Assembly (NCBI RefSeq): GCF_016714275.1
Contig: NZ_JADJNP010000014.1
Location: forward strand, 1-5,729
DNA length: 5,729 nucleotides
Origin: Tessaracoccus sp.
GTDB taxonomy: Bacteria > Actinomycetota > Actinomycetes > Propionibacteriales > Propionibacteriaceae
Direction: 5' to 3'
The position numbers were made by a program, and so were the translations under genes. The notes beneath the pieces are model-generated. The model did no database searches, was not told the origin of the DNA, and worked only from the letters and a program-made list of their open reading frames with translations. Below are positions 1 through 4,011 of this stretch, piece by piece (the first letter of the stretch is position 1; every line of letters begins with the position of its first letter).

Positions 1-96
1 TCCTGCAACCGCTGCGAGGTCACCGGCTCCGGCTGGTACCGGCTCGACTACTGCGAAGCCGCCGCACTCAAGCACGAAAGAGAGACGCACCCATGA
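1..96 (+). CDS. C-terminal end of an unknown small CxxC protein (5' partial)
   Basis: Frame 1 is open from the window edge to TGA at 94-96 and gives the last 31 residues of a protein whose start lies outside. The visible part begins SCNRCEVTGSGWYRLDYC, with a C-x2-C pair and a third cysteine, which suggests a small zinc-binding module. The stop overlaps the next start as ATGA (93-96), the coupling style of the whole block, which supports this being a real gene end. The tail contains an AAAGAGAG purine stretch (77-84) that can serve as ribosome binding site for the next gene. Function is not recognised. Confidence 0.6.
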   Translation, partial: SCNRCEVTGSGWYRLDYCEAAALKHERETHP

Positions 97-707
97 CCGT
101 CTGCACCTACCCCGGCTGCGGCCAGATCTGCAAGGCCAAGGGCCTCTGCCGGAGCCACTACCGGCAGCAAGCGGCCGGGCGTGAGCTTCGGAGCCTGCCA
201 CCCCTGCCGCTGTGCACCATGGACGGCTGCCCCCGGCCCATAGAGGCCAAAGGGTTATGCCGCACCCACTACATGCAGCTACGGCGCAGCGGCAAGGTTG
301 GCGAGATTCGCCAGCAGCTACCGAAGGGCGCCTATGTCGTCTGCTCCTTCGAGGGCTGCGGGCGGCCACACCACACCAGGGGGCTTTGTGGCCCCCACCG
401 GCTCCAGGAGCAGCGCGGCGGCCCACTTCGACCGATCGGTGAGAGCCGGCGCTACCCGTCCAGCACCAAGCCGGCCAAGGCCAAGCTGACCAAGCCCAGG
501 AAGACCGCGAGCACGCTGCCGCCGGGGTGGGAGGCGACCAAGCCAGCCAAGGCCCGTGCTGGGGCGTCAGTCAACCCGGACAACTCCACGGACCACATCG
601 GCAGGGTGCGCAGACTGGAGCCCGACGAGCTGGCCCTGGCGTCACGCCTGCTGGCCCGTCACGCCGCCGCCGACCTCGCCGAAATGCTCGGACTGGTGGC
701 GGCATGA
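93..707 (+). CDS. Protein with three tandem C-x4-C-x9-C-x2-H zinc-binding modules
   Basis: A 204-residue protein. The first half repeats one module three times: C4/C9/C19/H22, C41/C46/C56/H59 and C84/C89/C99/H102. Spacing is identical each time (C-x4-C-x9-C-x2-H) and the core is shared (GC near the second Cys, then KGLC or RGLC, then H). Such modules occur in actinophage proteins, often next to HNH or DNA-binding domains, and probably bind one zinc each and contact nucleic acid. Residues about 115-160 form a Lys/Pro/Ala-rich, probably disordered linker. The last 30 residues (LEPDELALASRLLARHAAAD onward) look like a helical, HTH-like tail. The start follows the preceding gene by ATGA overlap, and the stop overlaps the next start the same way (704-707). 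Role inferred: nucleic-acid binding regulator. No catalytic motif is visible. Confidence 0.8.
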   Translation: MTVCTYPGCGQICKAKGLCRSHYRQQAAGRELRSLPPLPLCTMDGCPRPIEAKGLCRTHYMQLRRSGKVGEIRQQLPKGAYVVCSFEGCGRPHHTRGLCGPHRLQEQRGGPLRPIGESRRYPSSTKPAKAKLTKPRKTASTLPPGWEATKPAKARAGASVNPDNSTDHIGRVRRLEPDELALASRLLARHAAADLAEMLGLVAA

Positions 708-916
708 AGCGCGCGCCGACCCGCGCCGACAACCTTCGGGCCATCGCCTCGCAGATCGAAGCGCACGCACTCGCGCTGCTCGACGAAGCCCAGCGGCAGC
801 ACAGATGGCAGCTCGCCGCGTCCGTGGTCGAAGCCTCGGAGATGGCCGGCGCGCTACTCCACCGGCTCACCGTGGCCGCCGAAGAGCTGATCCTGACGAG
901 AGACGAGGTGGCCTAG
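704..916 (+). CDS. Small helical hypothetical protein
   Basis: A 70-residue protein starting MKRAPTRADNLRAIASQIEA and ending at TAG 914-916. The start at 704 is chosen because ATG overlaps the upstream TGA (ATGA) and third-position G/C is high from there. Almost the whole chain is predicted helical and rich in Ala, Leu, Glu and Arg (for example AHALALLDEAQRQHRWQLAA), with no cysteines and no membrane segment. It could be a small helical-hairpin DNA-binding or adaptor protein. It sits immediately upstream of the replication initiator (TAG directly abuts ATG 917), and its end carries the GAGGTGG Shine-Dalgarno (905-911) of that gene. The family is not recognised. Confidence 0.65.
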   Translation: MKRAPTRADNLRAIASQIEAHALALLDEAQRQHRWQLAASVVEASEMAGALLHRLTVAAEELILTRDEVA

Positions 917-1324
917 ATGGCTCGACGAATCCCGGCGATCTTCGTACCGCTGGACGTGAATCTGCCGCACGACGACGCAATCCGGGCAGCCGGGCCGTGG
1001 GCAGAGCTGCTGTACGTGCGCGGCTTGGCCTACGCGAAGCGCTGCCGACCGGACGGCGCGATCCCCAAGTACGACCTTGCAGTGGTCGCCATCGCTATCC
1101 CTGGCAGCGCCAAGAGTCACGCAGCCGCCCTGGTCGCCGCTGGCCTGTGGGTGGACAAGGGCGACCACTGGGGAATCCGGTCGTGGCTCAAGTGGAACCT
1201 CAGCATCGAGGAGCAGGCCGCCGAGAAGGAGAGGAAGCGACTCGGCGCGATCCTCACCAACCACAAGAAGCACGCCGAGCGGGTCGAATCCTGCCCGATC
1301 TGCCGAGGGGAGATGAGCGCATGA
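917..1324 (+). CDS. Replication-initiator-like winged-helix protein, N-terminal part (truncated by frameshift)
   Basis: A 135-residue product starting MARRIPAIFVPLDVNLPHDD. The pattern (RIPAIFVPLDVNLPHDDAI, then LYVRGLAYAKRCRPDGAIPK, then LVAAGLWVDKGDHWGIRSWL) matches my memory of actinophage replication initiators with an N-terminal winged-helix domain (roughly residues 1-95), used to bind origin DNA. Residues 105-131 (RLGAILTNHKKHAERVESCP) carry the NHKKH and CPIC segments that in relatives lead into a low-complexity Ser/Ala/Arg tail. Here the frame stops after ...GEMSA at TGA 1322-1324, inside an 8-bp tandem duplication (1313-1328). The expected tail is present in the next frame (1321-1512). 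The start has a good GAGGTGG Shine-Dalgarno five bases upstream. The family assignment is from recognition, not a search. Confidence 0.75.
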   Translation: MARRIPAIFVPLDVNLPHDDAIRAAGPWAELLYVRGLAYAKRCRPDGAIPKYDLAVVAIAIPGSAKSHAAALVAAGLWVDKGDHWGIRSWLKWNLSIEEQAAEKERKRLGAILTNHKKHAERVESCPICRGEMSA

Positions 1325-1328
1325 GCGC
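1313..1328 (+). repeat. 8-bp tandem duplication ATGAGCGC x2 that splits the initiator gene
   Basis: ATGAGCGC occurs twice in immediate succession (1313-1320 and 1321-1328). Eight bases shift the frame. With both copies, the upstream frame ends at TGA 1322-1324. With one copy removed, it reads straight on as GEMSA-RYSARSSARS to the TGA at 1510-1512, giving one protein of about 195 residues. The second copy also supplies a new ATG overlapping the stop (ATGA), preceded by GAGGGGAG at 1305-1312, so re-initiation on the downstream part is possible. Confidence 0.9.
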
Positions 1329-1512
1329 ACGCTATAGCGCACGGTCTAGCGCGCGCTCCTGTGACGCTACTAGCGCTGCTAATGGCAGCGCTAGACAAGA
1401 GACAACAGACAACAGACAACAGAGGAACTACTTATTACCCATCCCAAGGCCAAATCGTCACCTAGCTAACGCGCGGTTCGCCGACGATTTGGGATTGGTG
1501 GCGATGCCATGA
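1321..1512 (+). CDS. Detached C-terminal part of the replication initiator (low-complexity tail)
   Basis: A 63-residue frame from ATG 1321 to TGA 1510-1512. It starts MSARYSARSSARSCDATSAA and ends ADDLGLVAMP. The four-residue SAR-Y/S repeats followed by a polar, disordered segment are what actinophage initiators carry after the winged-helix and NHxxH/CxxC region, so this is best read as the C-terminus of the 917-1324 product, separated by the 8-bp duplication. It may still be made as a separate polypeptide, because ATG 1321 overlaps the stop (ATGA) with a purine-rich GAGGGGAG eight bases upstream. Its own stop overlaps ATG 1509, keeping the coupling chain intact. Much of its coding sequence doubles as DNA-level repeats (see 1324-1498), which may constrain it more than protein function does. 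Confidence 0.6.
   Translation: MSARYSARSSARSCDATSAANGSARQETTDNRQQRNYLLPIPRPNRHLANARFADDLGLVAMP
1324..1376 (+). repeat. 12-nt-phased AGCGC iterated motif
   Basis: AGCGC occurs at 1324, 1336, 1348 and 1372, all in register with a 12-base step (1360 is degenerate). The hexamer TAGCGC is at 1335, 1347 and 1371, with its complement at 1388-1393. The step equals four codons, so it also encodes the SARY/SARS/SARS protein repeats. It may therefore be a protein-level repeat, a set of initiator-binding iterons, or both. Confidence 0.6.
1370..1394 (+). repeat. Perfect 10-bp inverted repeat (hairpin), 5-nt loop
   Basis: CTAGCGCTGC at 1370-1379 pairs perfectly with GCAGCGCTAG at 1385-1394 around loop TAATG. 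There is no T-run after it and it lies inside coding sequence, so a terminator is unlikely. It overlaps the last AGCGC iteron and directly precedes the heptamer repeats. Confidence 0.85.
1394..1421 (+). repeat. Four tandem 7-nt repeats (GACAASA)
   Basis: GACAAGA (1394-1400) is followed by three exact GACAACA copies (1401-1407, 1408-1414, 1415-1421). A period of seven is not a multiple of three, so the encoded peptide (RQETTDNRQQ) is not periodic. The repetition is therefore a DNA or RNA feature rather than a protein one. An AT-rich patch follows (1426-1437). Confidence 0.85.
1438..1498 (+). repeat. Long imperfect palindrome with 6-nt bulge upstream of ATG 1509
   Basis: Bases 1438-1447 plus 1454-1459 pair with 1483-1498 in 15 of 16 positions, leaving 1448-1453 (GGCCAA) as a bulge and a 23-nt central spacer. 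The inner part alone gives a perfect 10-bp pairing, CCAAATCGTC (1450-1459) with GACGATTTGG (1483-1492). The two pairings share bases and exclude each other. The right arm ends eleven bases before the start codon at 1509, so it could act on DNA (replication) or on RNA (translation of the next gene). Confidence 0.8.
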
Positions 1513-1904
1513 CCAAGCCCGAAGCCGAGCAGATCGCCAGCGCCATGACCATGATCCGCCCCGACTGGCTGCGAGTCTCGCTTCTCACCATCCTGGCCAA
1601 GCACCAGCACCGGCCAGCCCGAGACGTGATGCTCGCCCTCGTCTGGATCGCCTACGACCCCGACACCCAAGCGCCCGGACGCATCAACGCGGACGGGCCG
1701 TGGTGGCAGGCAGGACGCTTGGCCGCCACCGAGACCGACGCACGACCCGCGTACCTCACCGCCGCCCGCTGCGGACGACACGGCGACACCGAGCCGTGCC
1801 TCCACTGCCAACGCGAGGACCGCGGACCCGTCGCCAACCTCGACACCATCCGACGACTCCGGGCCGAAGCCCGAACCCAGCACACCGAAGGAGACCCCGC
1901 ATGA
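1509..1904 (+). CDS. Conserved actinophage protein downstream of the initiator, C/H-containing
   Basis: A 131-residue protein starting MTKPEAEQIASAMTMIRPDW. The MIRPDW motif (15-20), the LLTILAKHQHRPARDVMLAL segment (25-44) and the GPWW motif (63-66) recall a family of uncharacterised actinophage proteins that commonly follow the winged-helix initiator. I know of no biochemical function for it. C88-x2-H91 and C97-x2-C100 form a likely zinc site near the C-terminus. The start is fixed by ATGA overlap with the preceding stop. The last residues, HTEGDPA, encode the strong GAAGGAG ribosome binding site of the next gene. Placement directly after the initiator suggests a helper role in replication, which is inference. 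Confidence 0.75.
   Translation: MTKPEAEQIASAMTMIRPDWLRVSLLTILAKHQHRPARDVMLALVWIAYDPDTQAPGRINADGPWWQAGRLAATETDARPAYLTAARCGRHGDTEPCLHCQREDRGPVANLDTIRRLRAEARTQHTEGDPA
1881..1894 (+). promoter_or_regulatory. Shine-Dalgarno embedded in a repeated 14-nt block (copy 1)
   Basis: The block CACACCGAAGGAGA ends six bases before ATG 1901. The same 14 bases stand six bases before ATG 2612. In both cases the block is translated in the same frame as HTEG, with DP following. Confidence 0.75.
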
Positions 1905-2221
1905 ACCGCATCGACATGACCGCCGGCGAAGCTCACCGCCGCCAGCAGGAACGCGCCCAAGTTCGGGCGATCGTCCGCAGGTGGGCCGCTGAGGTCGGCT
2001 TGCACTGCCCAGCGTCCGGGCAGATTCCCGCCGACGTCGTGGCCGCATGGGAGGCCGCCGTGCTTACGCGGCTGGAGTTTGGAATCGAGGTCGACGGCAA
2101 GGAGCCGACCGATGATGACACCTTCGCCGACTTCGACGACGCGCGGGGCGCGCTGGGTGACCCGGCCCGTGAGCGGCTGATGGTCCGCACGGTCACCGCG
2201 TGGCAGGAGGTTCCCCGGTGA
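1901..2221 (+). CDS. Lsr2-like DNA-binding domain protein
   Basis: A 106-residue protein. Residues 21-54 (VRAIVRRWAAEVGLHCPASG then QIPADVVAAWEAAV) match the pattern of the C-terminal DNA-binding domain of Lsr2, the actinobacterial xenogeneic silencer: an (I/V)RxWAxxxG helix, a short loop, then (R/Q)IPAxVxxAxxAA. The N-terminal oligomerisation domain of full Lsr2 is absent. In its place are about 20 basic residues (GEAHRRQQERAQ), and after the domain comes an acidic stretch (DGKEPTDDDTFADFDD). The loop that carries the AT-hook-like RGR in Lsr2 reads SGQ here (39-41), so minor-groove binding may be weakened. Start ATG 1901 is supported by ATGA overlap and GAAGGAG. Likely role: small phage DNA-binding regulator. 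An alternative is a domain-only antagonist of host Lsr2. Confidence 0.6.
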   Translation: MNRIDMTAGEAHRRQQERAQVRAIVRRWAAEVGLHCPASGQIPADVVAAWEAAVLTRLEFGIEVDGKEPTDDDTFADFDDARGALGDPARERLMVRTVTAWQEVPR

Positions 2222-2466
2222 GCGACACTGAGCCGCACGCACTCCCCACCCCATGGCAGGTCGCCGGGGTCGCCTTCGACGCGCTGCACTGGCGCTCCCG
2301 CGGCTCGCTCGCCAACCGCGCCGCGTGGCTGCCGCTGGCCGAAGAGGTGTGCGCGCTGTTCCCCGGACGCACCGAGGCCGCCGTGAAGGCCGAGCTGCTG
2401 CGATCCCTGGCCGCCGACCTGCTGCGACAAGCCAACCAACTCGACCCGAGAGAGGCCGACGAATGA
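2218..2466 (+). CDS. Small hypothetical protein, GTG start
   Basis: An 82-residue protein from GTG 2218, starting MSDTEPHALPTPWQVAGVAF. The start is chosen because GTG overlaps the upstream TGA (GTGA) and a full AGGAGG lies at 2205-2210 with seven-base spacing. An in-frame GTG at 2200 has no such site. The chain has an N-terminal Pro-rich ten residues, then helices (WLPLAEEVCALFPGRTEAAV, then AELLRSLAADLLRQANQLD). The segment FPGRTEAAVKAELLRSLA resembles the second half of a small HTH but is not diagnostic. No zinc or membrane motifs are present. Function is unknown, and the coupling suggests co-expression with the replication block. Confidence 0.65.
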   Translation: MSDTEPHALPTPWQVAGVAFDALHWRSRGSLANRAAWLPLAEEVCALFPGRTEAAVKAELLRSLAADLLRQANQLDPREADE

Positions 2467-2615
2467 CCATGCACCGCTGCCCCTGGACGCTGGGCCAACT
2501 CCTGGCGATGCACGCACTCGTCAAGGTCGCCGGCCACGAACGGCTCGCGGCCCTGATCCTCGACCACAGCAGCCAGCACGAACCCGACGAACACACCGAA
2601 GGAGATCCCCAATGA
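2463..2615 (+). CDS. Very small hypothetical protein ending HTEGDPQ
   Basis: A 50-residue protein starting MTMHRCPWTLGQLLAMHALV. Both start (2463-2466) and stop (2612-2615) are ATGA overlaps, the main reason to accept so short a frame. ATG 2469 (residue 3) is a second possible start. One amphipathic helix (LGQLLAMHALVKVAGHERLA) is followed by a polar acidic tail. Its final HTEGDPQ is nearly identical to the end of the 1509-1904 product (HTEGDPA), because both tails encode the same ribosome-binding block for the next gene. Function is unknown. Confidence 0.6.
   Translation: MTMHRCPWTLGQLLAMHALVKVAGHERLAALILDHSSQHEPDEHTEGDPQ
2592..2605 (+). promoter_or_regulatory. Shine-Dalgarno embedded in a repeated 14-nt block (copy 2)
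   Basis: Identical CACACCGAAGGAGA block with six-base spacing to ATG 2612, matching copy 1 at 1881-1894. Both sit at the very end of a coding frame. Confidence 0.75.
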
Positions 2616-2935
2616 CCACACCCGAAACCCTCGACTACCTCGCCGTGGCGAAGGCGAACTGGAACGCGGTGCCCGGACTGGATGGCACTCCTGAGCACGG
2701 CATGTCCGCCGCGCAGACGTGCGCCCTGGTCTCGATCGCCGAGTCGATGGCCGTGCTGGCTGGCGATCTGCGGGAGGAGCGGCTGCGGACGGAATCACTG
2801 CGGGGCGCGCTGGTTGAGGCGCGCCGCGAGGTTGACGAGGCCGCCGAGTTGATCGACCGCGTGTGGAAGATCACCAACAGCGACGGCACCGACATTGCCC
2901 GGATCGCTGCGATCCATGAGGCGGTGACCCAGTGA
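2612..2935 (+). CDS. Hypothetical helical / coiled-coil protein
   Basis: A 107-residue protein starting MTTPETLDYLAVAKANWNAV. Residues about 32-88 form a long, charged helical stretch (ESMAVLAGDLREERLRTESL then RGALVEARREVDEAAELIDR) with heptad-like leucines, typical of a coiled coil. The start has the strong GAAGGAG described at 2592-2605 and overlaps the previous stop. The stop TGA 2933-2935 overlaps the GTG start of the resolvase gene. There are no catalytic motifs and one lone cysteine. Small coiled-coil proteins next to RusA are common in actinophage replication blocks, but I do not recognise this family. Confidence 0.7.
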   Translation: MTTPETLDYLAVAKANWNAVPGLDGTPEHGMSAAQTCALVSIAESMAVLAGDLREERLRTESLRGALVEARREVDEAAELIDRVWKITNSDGTDIARIAAIHEAVTQ

Positions 2936-3420
2936 TCCAGACCGTGACCATCGACATTCCGACGTCGTGGTGGCTGACCAGCAACCAGCGGATGCACTGG
3001 CCCGAAAAGGCGCGACGAACGCGAGTGATCCGGAACGTGGCCGGGTTCGTGGCGCTCAGGTCCGGGCTGCACCCGGTCGAGCGGGCGACTGTGACCGTGT
3101 GGGTCGGCTACCCGTCCACCCGGCGCCAAGACCCGGCCAACGCGAGCCCAGCAGCGAAAGCGGCGATCGACGGGATCGTGGCAACCCGCCGACTGCTGGC
3201 CGACGACGACGCCGAGCACCTGACCGCGGTCACGTTCCGCCGCGACGAGCCGACCGGGCGCAAGGGCTGGTACCGGCTGCGGATCGAGTTCGAGGAAGTC
3301 GCCGGAAATGACACCAGTGGGATTCGTTCACCGCGATCCGGGCAAGGAGACGCGGAAGGGTCCGCCATGCTGTCCAGTGACGAGCTAAAAGGATTTAGCA
3401 AGGAGGCTAGCCAATCATGA
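2932..3420 (+). CDS. rusA: RusA-family Holliday junction resolvase with unusual C-terminal extension
   Basis: A 162-residue protein from GTG 2932. RusA enzymes are dimeric, metal-dependent endonucleases that cut four-way DNA junctions and help resolve phage replication or recombination intermediates. Family features visible: the N-terminal NQRMHW (18-23), the central RRQDPAN (64-70), K76, D80-G81 and the acidic ADDDAEHL (90-97), ending in the strand WYRLRIEFEEV (113-123). D67, D80 and D91/D92 are the probable metal ligands. The second Asp of the E. coli-type DxD is Ala here (D67-P-A), as I recall for actinophage members. The family fold should end near residue 123. The following 39 residues are polar and have a less biased third codon position, suggesting a lost stop codon. 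The stop overlaps ATG 3417. Confidence 0.8.
   Translation: MIQTVTIDIPTSWWLTSNQRMHWPEKARRTRVIRNVAGFVALRSGLHPVERATVTVWVGYPSTRRQDPANASPAAKAAIDGIVATRRLLADDDAEHLTAVTFRRDEPTGRKGWYRLRIEFEEVAGNDTSGIRSPRSGQGDAEGSAMLSSDELKGFSKEASQS
3384..3411 (+). promoter_or_regulatory. Small hairpin plus strong Shine-Dalgarno before ATG 3417
   Basis: GCTAAA (3384-3389) and TTTAGC (3394-3399) form a perfect 6-bp stem with loop AGGA. AAGGAGG follows directly at 3400-3406, ten bases before ATG 3417 and far from ATG 3440. The site argues that translation begins at 3417 rather than 3440. Confidence 0.45.
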
Positions 3421-3622
3421 TCGATCCCAGCAGGGCGCGATGCCGGTTAGCAAGGGTCTGAGAAACCGAGCAAGGCCGATTCCTCGCAGTCGGATCCCCG
3501 GCTCGATGGCACTCGCCGGGCCCCTGGTCATGGCCAGCGACTTCGACGAGGGGATGCTCTGGCTGACCTTGGCCGCCACGGCCGCACGCGTCGAGATGCT
3601 GGACCGTGAGGCCCGGCCATGA
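3417..3622 (+). pseudogene. Small unknown gene, possibly frameshifted (start 3417, stop 3622)
   Basis: ATG 3417 overlaps the resolvase stop and has the only good ribosome binding site, but its frame stops after 14 residues (MIDPSRARCRLARV) at 3459-3461. A second frame with ATG 3440 runs 60 residues to TGA 3620-3622, starting MPVSKGLRNRARPIPRSRIP. From about 3486 on, the codons look normal (MALAGPLVMASDFDEGMLWL and so on), and the stop overlaps ATG 3619. So either the gene simply starts at 3440 with a weak AGGG, or a start in the 3417 frame was joined to the later frame before a small indel. Removing a GC pair from the GCGCG near 3436-3439 would do this. The family is not recognised. The 3440-3485 part has weak third-position bias and may not be native coding sequence. 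Confidence 0.45.
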
Positions 3623-3877
3623 GCGCCGCCAGAGCCAAGGCCCGCAAGATGGCCGCGAGGTTCAGCCGGCCCCGACAGAGAAGCCTGTTCGGGCCGACTC
3701 ACCGGAGGGCTCGACTATCCGGCCATTGCCGCGCCACCGCCGGGCATCCGAAGTCGCGGCATCGTCAAGGCCGCGCTCGATTTCGAGCGCGCATATGTCG
3801 ACTTCCGCCAGCGCTTCGTCGCCGGGATAGCCCCGGATCGGGACGCGCTCGCGAAGCTCCGCATGGAGCGCCCGTGA
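3619..3877 (+). pseudogene. Small unknown gene with a +1 frameshift
   Basis: ATG 3619 overlaps the upstream stop and begins MSAARAKARKMAARFSRPRQ RSLFG, with normal codon bias to roughly 3690. After that the frame becomes Arg/His-rich nonsense. The frame one base later reads like real protein from about 3710 to TGA 3875-3877: LDYPAIAAPPPGIRSRGIV, then KAALDFERAYVDFRQRFVAG, then IAPDRDALAKLRMERP. That frame has no start codon of its own, and its stop overlaps the next GTG (3874-3877), so the two halves belong together (about 85 residues). One surplus base, for example in GGG 3707-3709 or CCCC 3670-3673, explains the break. A programmed +1 shift at CCC-C is possible but less likely. Function is unknown; the C-terminal half is one long amphipathic helix. 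Confidence 0.6.
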
Positions 3878-4011
3878 CCACCACCGAGACCGAGCGCAGG
3901 GCCAAGTCGGGCTGGTGCTAGACGCGACACCACGACGGATGCCGACGACGCGAAGCCGTCGCGCTGAGGTGCGGCTGCCCCTGCCACGACCACCGGAAGG
4001 ACACTCCGTGA
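3874..4011 (+). pseudogene. Small Cys/His-rich protein interrupted by an in-frame amber codon
   Basis: GTG 3874 overlaps the preceding stop (GTGA). The frame reads MTTTETERRAKSGWC, then TAG at 3919-3921, then continues open as TRHHDGCRRREAVALRCGCP CHDHRKDTP to TGA 4009-4011, which overlaps the next GTG. Ignoring the amber gives 45 residues with C15, H19/H20, C23, C33, C35, C37 and H38. The WC-x-T-x-H-H-D-x-C ... CxCPCH pattern recalls small zinc-binding proteins common in actinophages, in which the position after WC is an ordinary residue. The frame conservation after TAG and the matching GTGA at its far end show that TAG is a late change in a gene of this length. It is either a nonsense mutation or read through. 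GGAG at 3865-3868 serves the start. Confidence 0.6.

Larger units (their letters stand above)
1313..1500 (+). other. Candidate replication origin embedded in the initiator coding region
   Basis: Within about 190 bases lie iterated AGCGC motifs at 12-nt steps, a perfect 10-bp hairpin, four tandem heptamers and a long bulged palindrome. Bases 1381-1437 are GC-poor by hand count (24 of 57 are G or C) in otherwise very GC-rich DNA. Iterons plus an adjacent AT-rich patch inside the initiator gene is the arrangement of the lambda-type origin, where iterons lie inside gene O. Origin function is inferred. No clear DnaA box was found. Confidence 0.45.

Noticed and set aside
1425..1450. DnaA box or plasmid-type iterons near TTATTACCC
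   Set aside because: The sequence does not fit the TTATNCACA consensus well enough, and no second copy was found.
556..1512. A single 318-residue plus-strand gene
   Set aside because: Its first 255 codons are the wrong frame of three better genes. Only the last 63 (from 1321) are plausible coding sequence.
1652..2698. A 348-residue open frame on the minus strand
   Set aside because: It lies antisense to five genes that have overlapping starts/stops and good ribosome binding sites. Its product is Arg/Ser/Gly-rich without domains, as expected opposite GC-biased codons.
32..3278. Shared 14-mer GGCTGGTACCGGCT at 32-45 and 3265-3278
   Set aside because: Both copies encode WYRL in the same phase in unrelated proteins and flanks do not match. 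Treated as codon-usage coincidence.
3308..3388. A 26-residue frame (MTPVGFVHRDPGKETRKG...) nested in the end of the resolvase gene
   Set aside because: GAGGAAG lies at a plausible distance, but both ends break the 4-base overlap rule and nothing in the peptide is recognisable.
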